From: Pirellulales bacterium
GTDB taxonomy: Bacteria > Planctomycetota > Planctomycetia > Pirellulales > S012-138
Length of the DNA stretch: 32,831 bases
Assembly: GCA_028066245.1 (NCBI GenBank)
Contig: JALCBR010000058.1
Location: 1-32,831 of the forward strand
Reading direction: 5' to 3'
Position numbers and translations under genes: made by a program. How positions within the stretch are numbered: the first letter of the stretch is position 1; each line of letters opens with the position of its first letter. Below the pieces are notes generated by a model. The model was not told the DNA's origin. It saw only the letters and a program-made list of their open reading frames with translations, and did no database searches. Positions 1 to 8,399 of the stretch are shown piece after piece.

Positions 1-1
1 G

Positions 2-691
2 GCCAACTACGTACCAACAACGACATACTACGCGCCAAGCAGCTCCTGCTGCACAACAACAAACTACGCGCCCTCACAAACCTGCAACTACGTGCCGACA
101 ACGACCTATCGTCAACAGGTCGTCAGCACTCCGGTCACAGGCTATCGAGCAATCACGCGTTACAACTGGCTGACCGGCTGGCCAGTCACGCGGTATCGCC
201 CGGTGACAACCTACGTGCAACACGTTCAATATCAGCCGACGACAAGCTACCGATTGCAGTGCACGCCCAACTACGTGGCGCCCGCGACAAGCTATCCCAG
301 CACAACCCCGACAACGCAACCAGGTGATACCGCAGCACCGAGCATGGCGCCGGGAACCGCCACACCACAAAACACGTTTCGCCCAGAGACGGATGCCAAC
401 GGAACAACGGGACAGCCGACCCGTGCGTTGAAGCCGATTCCGGACGCCAATACTGACGGCGCTTCGGACGCCGTGGAGACGGGTGATGACGGAAGTTCAC
501 TGCTGCTACAGAATCCGAATAATCACACGGCTCAAGCATCCACAGGCTGGCGAATTCGTACGGCCGTTTCTCACGAAGACGAACTCAGGCCACGCGTCAT
601 TCCAGCGGTGGATTCTAATCCGGTGAACGCGAACGCCGTCAAAAAGCCGGTGATAAGCAGCGATGGATGGCGAGCAGCCAAGAAGAAATAG
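2..691 (+). CDS. Tyr/Thr/Pro repeat protein, 5' end outside window
   Basis: The reading frame is open from base 2 and ends at TAG 689-691, so the N-terminus lies outside the window; a GTG at 92 is internal and probably not the start. The visible first half is built from short Y/T/P-rich units such as NYVPTTTY, PVTTYVQHVQYQPTTSY and repeated T-x-Y pairs, with a few Cys. The second half is hydrophilic and low in complexity and ends in a Lys-rich tail. Such Tyr-rich repeat proteins are common among exported planctomycete proteins. A cell-surface or periplasmic role is inference, and no catalytic domain is visible. A strong terminator follows at once. Confidence 0.75.
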   Translation, partial: ANYVPTTTYYAPSSSCCTTTNYAPSQTCNYVPTTTYRQQVVSTPVTGYRAITRYNWLTGWPVTRYRPVTTYVQHVQYQPTTSYRLQCTPNYVAPATSYPSTTPTTQPGDTAAPSMAPGTATPQNTFRPETDANGTTGQPTRALKPIPDANTDGASDAVETGDDGSSLLLQNPNNHTAQASTGWRIRTAVSHEDELRPRVIPAVDSNPVNANAVKKPVISSDGWRAAKKK

Positions 692-725
692 GCTGATTCA
701 TTCCTGCATATCGTTTTTCTCACAC

Positions 726-751
726 GCCCGGCTTATCCCGCCGGGCTTTTT
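726..751 (+). terminator. Rho-independent terminator after the repeat protein
   Basis: A perfect 7-bp stem, GCCCGGC (726-732) with GCCGGGC (740-746), encloses a 7-nt loop and is followed by five T (747-751). It ends transcription of the Tyr/Thr/Pro repeat gene 35 bases upstream and separates it from the next gene. Confidence 0.85.
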
Positions 752-938
752 GCTGCGCTGAAGGTTTTGACATCTTCGACAGCATGCGGTCCCGATGGGG
801 TTAGTTACGCGACCGTTACACACTCCAGCTCCATCTGCGGATAGGATTGCGCCGAAGACTGAGTCACGGTGTGGCTCGGCGCACTTCAGTTTGGCCAGGC
901 CACAATGCTTGGAATGCAACAAGAGAAGGAGCGGATCA

Positions 939-2522
939 ATGAGCGTGAAATCCCAACTTCCCAAGGTGGTCACTGGCGGAGTTATTGTCATGGCGATCGT
1001 CGTGGTCGCCTGCCAAGGCTTCGTTGACGCACAGCAGCAAAAGCTCAGCCAGAAGGGACGCTGTGCTGAGGAAAACTTGCTGAGCCTGTTGGCGGAGACA
1101 TCACCTGCCGATTTGACGGAAAACGAGTTGGAGTTTCTCGCTAAGGCGGCCGTGAGCGAAAATCAAGCGAACGCGGATCAAGCCATCGAGCAGCTGCGTG
1201 CCGCGGGGCAGGCCGGCTTGGATGCGTTGTTCAACACGCACCGTGCGACAATCGAACAGGCACGCACGGCCGCCAGTCAGCCATTTTCGTTCGGAGCATC
1301 AGCTTGGGAAAGTCCCGAACTCGCACGGCTCAAGCGCGCTCTTGAGGCAGTCTCTCGTCAGTACGACGCCCACGCAAGCTGCTTGTTCTGGCACACAGAT
1401 CTCGAGGCCGCCAAGAGTGAGGCCCAATCCACCGGCAAGCCGATTCTCTCCTTGCGGTTGCTTGGCAAACTGGATGAAGAGTGTTCATGTGCCAACAGCC
1501 GTTTTTTCCGTACGGCCCTGTACGCCAACAATCAAGTTGCGGATCACCTGCGTAACAACTTTGTGCTGCATTGGAAATCCGTCCGTCCGGTTCCCAAGAT
1601 CACCATCGACTTTGGCGATGGCCGCGTGATGGAACGCACAATCACCGGCAACAGCATTCATTACGTCCTGACGCCGGACGGCCGATTGGTTGATGGGCTG
1701 CCAGGGCTCTACGGCCCGCAGGCGTTTCTCAACAACCTGTCGCAGATTCAAGAATTCACCGCCCGCATGCTGGTGAGCGCCCCAGAGACACAGGATGCCA
1801 TGCTCAAGCGGTACCATGCGGATTCCGCGACGAGCCTCGCTGCACAAATGCGATCAGACCTCGCCGCGGTCGAAGCTGCAACGGTAGAAGCATCCACGGC
1901 TGAGGCGACGGAGAACGTTTCCGCGGAGACGATCGTTGTTAAGGCCGTTGTCACGAACTCTGACGTTGGCGGCAGTATCAACGCGGCGCAAGCGGGCGAA
2001 CTTGCTTTTGGTAAGAGCTTCATTGAAACCCCCATCCTGACGGCCATGTCAATCACCGCGGAGGACGCGCGGTCGAATGCCGAACTGACCGAGTCCATTA
2101 GCGACGAGATGTGGACGCGAATCGCCGCCTTGCATTCGGACAATTCCCGGCTTGACGAGTCCAGCGTCGCGCTGATGCGCGAACATCAGCCCAACGCCGT
2201 TGTTGCCAGCGCTCTGACCGTCTCCAAAGCGCGGATAGAAGATCCCATGGTGCGGATCGTCACCAACTTTGAGCGATCGATTGCTGAAGACACAGTGCGC
2301 AACGAGTACATCTTCCGCCGCCAAATCCACGAGTGGTTTGCCTTGGCGGATGTGCCGCCTCGCGAAGTTGATCCGTTCAATGAACGGGTCTATGCCCAGT
2401 TGTTCCTTACACCCAGCAGCGATCCCTGGTTGGGGTTGATGTCCGGAGAGTATTCCGCGCTGCGTGCCGACGGTTTGCAGCCAGCGACGGCCATCGGTTC
2501 ACCGAAAGTGAACCACCAGTAA
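939..2522 (+). CDS. Exported thioredoxin-like protein
   Basis: The chosen ATG at 939 has a good ribosome binding site (AAGGAG, 8-10 bases upstream) and begins a clear signal peptide: a short basic start, a hydrophobic stretch of about 18 residues and a likely cleavage after VDA near residue 33. The open frame to 795 adds an implausible leader. The product is 527 residues. Residues about 155-280 look like a thioredoxin fold of the kind that starts 'W.TDLEAA..EA...GKPI'. At the usual CxxC place there is ECSCANS (about residue 181), so the redox pair is altered. The C-terminal half is Ala/Glu/Ser-rich and unrecognised. It is probably periplasmic or membrane-anchored. Redox activity is uncertain because the cysteines are CxC. 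Confidence 0.7.
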   Translation: MSVKSQLPKVVTGGVIVMAIVVVACQGFVDAQQQKLSQKGRCAEENLLSLLAETSPADLTENELEFLAKAAVSENQANADQAIEQLRAAGQAGLDALFNTHRATIEQARTAASQPFSFGASAWESPELARLKRALEAVSRQYDAHASCLFWHTDLEAAKSEAQSTGKPILSLRLLGKLDEECSCANSRFFRTALYANNQVADHLRNNFVLHWKSVRPVPKITIDFGDGRVMERTITGNSIHYVLTPDGRLVDGLPGLYGPQAFLNNLSQIQEFTARMLVSAPETQDAMLKRYHADSATSLAAQMRSDLAAVEAATVEASTAEATENVSAETIVVKAVVTNSDVGGSINAAQAGELAFGKSFIETPILTAMSITAEDARSNAELTESISDEMWTRIAALHSDNSRLDESSVALMREHQPNAVVASALTVSKARIEDPMVRIVTNFERSIAEDTVRNEYIFRRQIHEWFALADVPPREVDPFNERVYAQLFLTPSSDPWLGLMSGEYSALRADGLQPATAIGSPKVNHQ

Positions 2523-2586
2523 GACCGTCCATGGCGGCATTGCCAAGACAATCAGGCACAGTGAAGTTCAACGTGAAGTCCATCGC

Positions 2587-2619
2587 GCGGCGCGATTCGA
2601 GGAGTACGAATCGCGCCGC
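2587..2619. terminator. 13-bp perfect hairpin, terminator or regulatory structure
   Basis: Arms GCGGCGCGATTCG (2587-2599) and CGAATCGCGCCGC (2607-2619) pair perfectly around a 7-nt loop, 64 bases after the thioredoxin-like gene and 88 bases before the response regulator ATG. There is no T run on either side, so it is not a classical intrinsic terminator. It may act as a Rho-assisted stop, an mRNA stabiliser or a protein binding palindrome. Confidence 0.6.
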
Positions 2620-2706
2620 TCACTTTGTCCATGATCGCTCCGTCAAGCTATCATGGAGCAGAACCAAGAACACTTAGGAGCCGTCCACCGCAAGCCGCGC
2701 TGGTCC

Positions 2707-3423
2707 ATGAACAACGTTTCCCCAACGATTTTGGTCGTCGAGGATGATGCCGCGATCCGGCGCGGCATTGTCGATGCGCTATCGTTTGAAGGGTATGCGA
2801 CTTTGGAAGCCGGGCGCGGTGAGCAAGGCCTGGCCATGGCTTTGGGGACCGGATGTGATCTCGTCCTCTTGGATCTGGTTCTGCCGGAGAGGGATGGGCT
2901 GGATATCCTTAAAGAAGTCCGCTCAGCGCGGCCAACCTTGCCCGTCATCATTCTCACGGCGCGCGGTGCTGAGGAAGACCGGGTGGCGGGCTTGAGGCTG
3001 GGTGCCGATGACTACGTTGTGAAGCCATTTTCCGTCAAAGAGTTGCTCGCCAGGGTGCAAGCCGTGCTGCGGCGATCTCCTGAGCGACCGCTGGATGTGG
3101 CCAACCTGGAGTTTCCCGGAGGTGAACTCGACTTGGAACGTCGAACCTTGCAGTTGGCGGATGGGTCACAACGGGAGCTCTCCGAGCGTGAAACAGAGTT
3201 GGTTCGCTACCTGGCCAGCAATGCCAACCGCGTGATCTCGCGTGAAGAGTTGCTCTCCCACGTGTGGCGGATTGACCCCCGCGGCATCAACACCAGAACC
3301 GTTGACATGCACGTTGCCCGCTTGCGTGAGAAGTTTGGTGACGCTGCGGAAGAATTGATCCGCACCGTACGCGGCAAAGGCTATGTCTTCTCAAATTCCA
3401 CCGAACACGAACCGTCAAAGTAG
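2707..3423 (+). CDS. OmpR/PhoB-type response regulator
   Basis: This is a two-domain DNA-binding response regulator of 238 residues. The N-terminal receiver domain shows the acidic pair D13-D14, the phosphoacceptor D56 in LVLLDLVLP, a Thr in ILTARG and the conserved Lys in VVKPFS. The C-terminal half is a winged-helix effector with L(S)ERE, ISREELL and RTVDMHVARLREKFG. I chose ATG 2707 because it sits just before the receiver domain. An upstream ATG at 2653 would add 18 unconserved residues. Neither has a well placed Shine-Dalgarno; AGGAG at 2676-2680 is too far from 2707. The next gene, 74 bases downstream, is a histidine kinase, so the two form a two-component pair, probably one operon. The signal is unknown. 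Confidence 0.93.
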   Translation: MNNVSPTILVVEDDAAIRRGIVDALSFEGYATLEAGRGEQGLAMALGTGCDLVLLDLVLPERDGLDILKEVRSARPTLPVIILTARGAEEDRVAGLRLGADDYVVKPFSVKELLARVQAVLRRSPERPLDVANLEFPGGELDLERRTLQLADGSQRELSERETELVRYLASNANRVISREELLSHVWRIDPRGINTRTVDMHVARLREKFGDAAEELIRTVRGKGYVFSNSTEHEPSK

Positions 3424-3497
3424 CGCAGGAAGCACTCGTCAGCTTCGCACAATGGATCGCATGACTTTGCCAGTATCACCAACCGTTGGTGAATTCA

Positions 3498-5408
3498 ATG
3501 AAACGTCAATGGCATGTGTGGGTGATCTTTTTCTCCAGCCTGATTGCGCTGTTGGGAGGACTGTCGTGGATCACGGTGGTTGCGTTGGACCTTGACGCCG
3601 CGGAGCAGCAAGCCCAAGCCCGCGGTCAATGGGAGGAGGATGTCCGCCTGGCGTTGTGGCGAATGGATTCGTATCTCACCACGATGATTTCCGCGGAAGC
3701 GTCGCGACCGTACTTTGTTTATTCATCTGCGTATCCGCCATACAGGGCCTATGCGCACATGTTTAGCGAAGAAGCTCGCAGCAAAGGAGGAGCCGAGCCG
3801 CTGTTGATGCCTTCACCGCTGTTGCTGGCCACTCCCCCGCATGTGAAGTTGCACTTTCAGGCGACGCCTGGCGGGGAGTTTTCATCGCCGCAGTCACCAA
3901 CTCAGACTGTTCAGAATTTGGTCAATGGCCGCATCGCCACGCCGGAGCGATGGGTCACGGCTCACAATCAACTCGAAGAACTGCGACTGGATTTGAACTG
4001 GGATGAGTTGCAGGACTTCGTGCCTGACATCGTATCCCCAACCTCGGGTCCGTTGATTGCGGCCTCAGGCGGGCCCGACCCGCCGCAGACAGGCGTTTCG
4101 TTTCAGTCTGACCCAGGCTCTCCCCGACAACAACGTCCTACACAAACGAGACTGGGCGCAAACTCAACTCAATTGCCGGCCAACCTGCCGCCGCAACAAT
4201 TTGTTGGGTCGAATGGCCGCTCGCGAGGGAATTCTGCCGAGCAGCAGGCGATTAGCCAAATGGAGTTCTACAACCGCTTGCAGGGTTCTCAGAACCTCTT
4301 CTCGGAGAACTCCGATAGCATGCCTATCTCTGAGGACGTGCGGGCTTCCGTGATGAGCCCGGCGTGGTTTGGCGATCGGCTGTTTCTGCTGCGCCGAGTT
4401 GAGGCCAATGGCGATGAGTACATCCAAGGCGTCTGGCTGAATTGGAGATCGCTCCGCGGGACTTTGCTCGGGCTGGTCGCGGATATCTTCCCGAATGCGC
4501 AGCTCTCACCCGTTGCCGCGCTTTCCAGCGCAGGTGCAGAAGGCTCCGAACGAATGTTGGCCGTGTTACCCGCTCGGTTGCTCCCTGGTGAAATCGAGCT
4601 TCCGCCGCTTGCCAACTGGACGCCAATCCGCATTGCGCTGGCATCCGCCTGGCTGTGCATGTTGTTGGCCGCCGCCGCGGTCGCAGCACTGCTGACAGGC
4701 GTGTTGCGGTTGAGCGAACGCCGGGCGGCTTTTGTCTCCGCAGTGACGCATGAACTCCGTACGCCGCTGACAACATTCCGCATGTATTCGGAAATGCTCT
4801 CGTCCGGAATGGTCGACGGCGAGGAAAGGCAGAACCAATATCTTGACACATTGCGGCTGGAAGCGGATCGCTTGGGTCACTTGGTGGAGAACGTGCTGAG
4901 TTTTGCTCGGCTGGAACGAACGCGCGCTACTGACCGATCCCTGGCGGTTGAACCAGGCGACATCATGGCGAAGATCGAACCGCGGCTGCGAGATCGGGCC
5001 GCTCGTAGCGAGATGGAATTGGAGGTTGTGGCTCCAGAACGATCGCCTGAACGGCATGTCAAAGCGGAAGCTGGCGCCGTGGAGCAGATCTTGCTCAACC
5101 TGGTGGACAACGCCTGCAAGTACGCGTCGTCAGCGCGCCCCGGCGTTGTGCGCGTCGAGCAGATTGCCACCGACGCAGGCTGGGAAATTCGCGTTTGCGA
5201 TCAAGGGCCTGGCATCTCCAAGCACGAGTCTCGCACACTCTTTCGTCCCTTCACCAAGAGCGCTAGCGAAGCGGCCCATTCCGCGCCGGGCGTTGGTCTG
5301 GGGCTAGCCCTTTCTCGCCGGCTGGCGCGAGAAATGCGCGGCGAATTGCGATTGGACCACGCCTATTCACAAGGGGCGTGTTTTGTCCTCCTGCTTCCTT
5401 GGGCATAA
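3498..5408 (+). CDS. Membrane sensor histidine kinase
   Basis: This is the partner kinase of the preceding response regulator, 636 residues from ATG 3498 (GTG 3489 and TTG 3486 are possible upstream starts). TM1 spans about residues 7-30 and TM2 about 375-402, which leaves a periplasmic sensor of about 340 residues. That sensor contains a Gln/Pro/Ser/Asn-rich, probably disordered section and resembles no domain I know. After TM2 the DHp domain begins almost at once, with no room for a HAMP linker. The phosphorylated His is H418 in VTHELRTP. The ATPase domain shows the N box NLVDNACKYA, the G1 box DQGPGIS and the G2 box GVGLGLALS. The signal cannot be read from the sequence. Confidence 0.93.
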   Translation: MKRQWHVWVIFFSSLIALLGGLSWITVVALDLDAAEQQAQARGQWEEDVRLALWRMDSYLTTMISAEASRPYFVYSSAYPPYRAYAHMFSEEARSKGGAEPLLMPSPLLLATPPHVKLHFQATPGGEFSSPQSPTQTVQNLVNGRIATPERWVTAHNQLEELRLDLNWDELQDFVPDIVSPTSGPLIAASGGPDPPQTGVSFQSDPGSPRQQRPTQTRLGANSTQLPANLPPQQFVGSNGRSRGNSAEQQAISQMEFYNRLQGSQNLFSENSDSMPISEDVRASVMSPAWFGDRLFLLRRVEANGDEYIQGVWLNWRSLRGTLLGLVADIFPNAQLSPVAALSSAGAEGSERMLAVLPARLLPGEIELPPLANWTPIRIALASAWLCMLLAAAAVAALLTGVLRLSERRAAFVSAVTHELRTPLTTFRMYSEMLSSGMVDGEERQNQYLDTLRLEADRLGHLVENVLSFARLERTRATDRSLAVEPGDIMAKIEPRLRDRAARSEMELEVVAPERSPERHVKAEAGAVEQILLNLVDNACKYASSARPGVVRVEQIATDAGWEIRVCDQGPGISKHESRTLFRPFTKSASEAAHSAPGVGLGLALSRRLAREMRGELRLDHAYSQGACFVLLLPWA

Positions 5409-5567
5409 GATCGCGCTTGCGGATTTGCGCGACCTCCAATTGCACGTTTTGCCCACATCTGGTCTGCTTAGTGCTTCTGCTAGGCAGCTTCTGTCGGCAG
5501 GAGGTCACGCTGCGCAAACCAGGGTAGGTGGGTGCACGCTGTTTGTCCTTACACGGAGCAAGGGCTC

Positions 5568-6368
5568 ATGGAAACGGTCACCGTCCGCGATTTTACGATG
5601 GCAATCCAGCGGCAGGGCCAAGGAACACCTGCCTTGGTGCTGGTGCACGGCTTTCCGCTGGATCACACCATGTGGAAGTACCAGCTCGCTGAGTTCTCGC
5701 AGCGTCATCTGGTCGTCGCCCCGGACTTGCATGGCTTTGGCAAGAGCAGCCGCACCGGGGGCAAGCTCACTATGGAACACATGGCGGACGATCTGGAAGC
5801 GATGCTGGGCGCGGCTGGATTGGAGGGCAAGATTGTGCTGATTGCGCTCTCGATGGGCGGATATGTTGCGCTTGAGTTTGCCCGAAAGTACGCCGACCGA
5901 CTTCAAGGCTTGGTGTTGTGTGACACGCGCGCCGGCGCTGATCCACCGGAAGCCGCTGAGGGGCGCATCGCCATGGCGGAGCGAGTGGAAAAAGAAGGCG
6001 TGCTGCCTGTGGTGGAAGCGATGTTTCCCAAGCTGATTGAACAATCGTGGAAAAAGGATAACCCGACCGACGCGGAATTGCTCTGGCACATGATGATGAG
6101 CGCCCATCCGGAGACCGTGGCCGCAGCCCTCCGCGGAATGGCGGAACGAACCGATCACAAGCAAACGCTGGCGGAAATTAACGTGCCCGCCTTGGTGATT
6201 GTGGGTGAGCACGACGCCATTACACCGCCGGCGGAATCGCAATCCATGGCCAAGTCTTTGCCCCAAGCCACGTTGGTGGAAATTGCAGGAGCAGGCCACA
6301 TGGCGCCGCTTGAAAAACCCGTGGAAGTCAATAACGCTCTCCAAGAGTTTCTCACGCAACTGAGTTGA
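5568..6368 (+). CDS. Alpha/beta hydrolase (enol-lactonase/esterase-like)
   Basis: A 266-residue single-domain alpha/beta hydrolase with HGFPLDHTMW (oxyanion-hole region), nucleophile S95 in ALSMGG, an acid Asp in VGEHDAITPP and the catalytic His in GAGHMAPLEKP. The first Gly of the usual G-x-S-x-G elbow is Ala. The overall pattern resembles 3-oxoadipate enol-lactonase (PcaD) and related esterases, but no aromatic catabolism genes are nearby, so the substrate is unknown. ATG 5568 is chosen because GGAG lies nine bases upstream; the open frame reaches a GTG at 5532. The next gene starts 38 bases downstream on the same strand. It is probably cytoplasmic, with no signal peptide. Confidence 0.88.
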   Translation: METVTVRDFTMAIQRQGQGTPALVLVHGFPLDHTMWKYQLAEFSQRHLVVAPDLHGFGKSSRTGGKLTMEHMADDLEAMLGAAGLEGKIVLIALSMGGYVALEFARKYADRLQGLVLCDTRAGADPPEAAEGRIAMAERVEKEGVLPVVEAMFPKLIEQSWKKDNPTDAELLWHMMMSAHPETVAAALRGMAERTDHKQTLAEINVPALVIVGEHDAITPPAESQSMAKSLPQATLVEIAGAGHMAPLEKPVEVNNALQEFLTQLS

Positions 6369-6406
6369 ATGAGTGCCTGCCAGGTTGTCTTCCGTCTTCG
6401 TTTGAA

Positions 6407-7441
6407 ATGGCCTTACTTACGGTACGAAATCTGGGCGTGACCTTCTTGTCCGGCAAGGATCGTGTTCGAGCTGTTGACGATGTCTCATTCCAGTTGGAGC
6501 CAGGCGAACGGTTAGGCGTCGTCGGTGAGTCCGGTAGTGGGAAGTCAGCCTTGCACCTGGCTCTGTTGCGGTTGTTGCCACGGCCACCAATCTGCGAGAC
6601 AGCCGGACAAGCGCTCCTGAACGAGACCGAGATTCTCTCGTTACCGGAGAAAAAGCTTCAGCCCATCCGTGGTGGGCAGATCGCCATGGTGTTTCAAAAT
6701 CCGCTCTCTGCTTTGAATCCGTTTTTGACGGTTGGTGAGCAGATTGCCGAGCCGCTGGTCTATCACCAACGATTGTCAACTCGTGACGCACGCAAAGCCG
6801 CGATCACGCTTTTGGAACGTATTGGCATTGATAAGGCGGCCCAACGTTTTCGCGACTACCCCCATCAGTTTTCAGGCGGTATGCGGCAGCGAGTTATGGT
6901 AGCGATGGCGCTGGCGGCCCGTCCCAAAATCATCATTGCGGACGAACCAACGACGGCGCTCGACGCCAGCGTGCGGCAGCAGATCCTGAAACTTTTCCAG
7001 GAGGTGTGCCATGAGCACAACACGGCGTTGATTCTCATCACGCACGATTTGGCGGCCGCGGCTCAAGTTTGCGGACGGATTCACGTCATGTATGCGGGGC
7101 GCATCGTCGAAGCAGGCCCGACAGAAAAAGTCACCGCGGAGCCACGCCATCCCTACACCGCCGCACTGCTGCAGGCTAGCTTGCGGGAGTCAATCACGCC
7201 TGGCGAGATGCTGCGTGCGATTCCCGGGCGTCCGGCGGATGCCCGCCGTCCCGTTGCGGGTTGTGCTTTTCATCCGCGATGCGAGTTCCGCGAATCACGG
7301 TGTGAGAAAGATGTCCCGCAGCTGCAAAATGACCAAAGCACTAGCAAACGCAGTGGCCAGAAGCACGATTCGCTAGAACGGCAATTCGCCTGCCATGTCG
7401 ATTGGCGCGCGCGCGGAGCGAAGTCCTATTCATCCTCTTGA
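6407..7441 (+). CDS. Oligopeptide/dipeptide-type ABC transporter ATPase (OppD/DppD-like)
   Basis: A 344-residue ABC ATPase with Walker A GESGSGKS (residues 40-47), Q loop VFQNP, signature FSGGMRQRV, Walker B IIIADEPTTALD and switch His in LITHDL. The C-terminal extension has RHPYTAALLQAS and a Cys cluster (CAFHPRCEF...RCEKDVP), both typical of the OppD/DppD/NikD group. This group energises import of peptides or nickel through two permeases and a second ATPase. None of those partners is in the window, so it is an orphan here. ATG 6407 gives the usual N-terminus; the frame is open to a TTG at 6365 that overlaps the hydrolase stop. The close spacing suggests cotranscription with the hydrolase. 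Confidence 0.92.
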   Translation: MALLTVRNLGVTFLSGKDRVRAVDDVSFQLEPGERLGVVGESGSGKSALHLALLRLLPRPPICETAGQALLNETEILSLPEKKLQPIRGGQIAMVFQNPLSALNPFLTVGEQIAEPLVYHQRLSTRDARKAAITLLERIGIDKAAQRFRDYPHQFSGGMRQRVMVAMALAARPKIIIADEPTTALDASVRQQILKLFQEVCHEHNTALILITHDLAAAAQVCGRIHVMYAGRIVEAGPTEKVTAEPRHPYTAALLQASLRESITPGEMLRAIPGRPADARRPVAGCAFHPRCEFRESRCEKDVPQLQNDQSTSKRSGQKHDSLERQFACHVDWRARGAKSYSSS

Positions 7442-7937
7442 TGAACCCGTCTGCCGCTGGTCAAATCAGCGTCGAGCAGTGTCTCCGGTCAAGGGCAATT
7501 CCAGCCCCTCTGGCGAGTGGATTTACGGGAAATTCCACCAGGGGTGCCAACAGGCGCGCCAGGGTCCGAGCCAACAGTGTTTCCGGGAGGTGTTCCCAGA
7601 GGGGCGCCAACCGTTCCTTGGACCGTAGCGCGGAACAGGTTGAAGGCAAGTGTAGCGAAAACCTCCGTTTTTATCGTGACGTCTACTTTCAATTTGACGG
7701 ATGGCAAAATTTGCCTCGATGTGCGTCTGGGGCGCGCTTGATCGCGCGACGGACCGCAGTTCTTGCCTCTCGCTTTTTTGGAAGGTGGAGTCTTGTTTTT
7801 AGATTGACGAAGAACAATCTCACGCGCTCGTCTGCGGAGGTCCGTTCTACCAATCTCTCGAAAATTCCATCTGACTCGATCAAAACGCGAACCTTCAGAA
7901 GGCCGTCTCTTCCAATATCTCTACGCCGTTTCATCTC
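7442..7937. other. Unassigned 496-bp stretch, possible broken gene on minus strand
   Basis: No confident gene lies here. On the minus strand a frame from ATG 7934 to 7689 reads as a Lys/Arg-rich 81-residue peptide. A second frame from 7707 to 7489 continues with a Gly/Pro repeat (GAPLGTPPGNT, GAPVGTPGG). One extra T in the T4 run near 7694 (minus-strand reading) would join them into one protein of about 150 residues. The codon use is not convincing. A plus-strand frame (7517-7741) also has Gly/Pro units, because the DNA itself repeats a GGTGCC/GGCGCC-type pattern at about 7540-7612. Confidence 0.3.
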
Positions 7938-8330
7938 ATGACAATTGATGACCGATATCTCGCCCTCAAAGCGGTCATGATGCCGCGAGACACAAACCCT
8001 CACGGCACGATCTTTGGTGGTGTGTTGCTGAGCTACATTGATCAAGCGGCTGCGGTCGGCGCGCATCACGCGTTGCGCGTTCGCGATTGGGAGGACCAAC
8101 CGTTGGTGACCGTGGCGATGAAGAGCGTAGAGTTTCACCAGCCCGTCTATGTCGGTGATGTCGTTAGTTTTTTGACGCGCGTCGTCCGCATCGGCACCAC
8201 ATCCATCACCATGCACGTTCAAGTTGAAGCCGACCGCGACGAGACGCCCGTCAATCTGACGGAGGCGGAAGTCGTCTACGTGGCGGTCGATTTGGAAACG
8301 CGGCGACCTAAGTCAATTCGAGGTGGCTGA
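7938..8330 (+). CDS. Acyl-CoA thioesterase, hotdog fold (YciA/BFIT-like)
   Basis: A 130-residue single hotdog domain. The signature NPHGTIFGGVLLSYIDQAA (from residue 20) matches the N-terminal catalytic region of YciA/acyl-CoA hydrolases, where the Asp of the helix and the Asn/His-Gly loop form the active site. The later V..VDLE segment fits the family's end. It would hydrolyse acyl-CoA to free acid and CoA in the cytoplasm; chain length cannot be told. ATG 7938 starts exactly at the conserved region. No good Shine-Dalgarno is visible. A second, unrelated hotdog enzyme faces it 69 bases downstream. Confidence 0.9.
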   Translation: MTIDDRYLALKAVMMPRDTNPHGTIFGGVLLSYIDQAAAVGAHHALRVRDWEDQPLVTVAMKSVEFHQPVYVGDVVSFLTRVVRIGTTSITMHVQVEADRDETPVNLTEAEVVYVAVDLETRRPKSIRGG

Positions 8331-8399
8331 TCAGCAGCGCTGCGGTTCAACTTGGGGATGATGACGTGCGTGCTCCGCACCTTGGCTGCCGTGATGGAC

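Noticed and set aside
5505-6359. 284-residue minus-strand frame
   Set aside because: It is opposite the alpha/beta hydrolase, which has a full catalytic triad.
7402-7941. 179-residue plus-strand frame overlapping the thioesterase ATG as ATGA
   Set aside because: The overlap looks like translational coupling, but the protein is Arg/Ser-rich with no domain, and its start lies inside the ABC ATPase gene.
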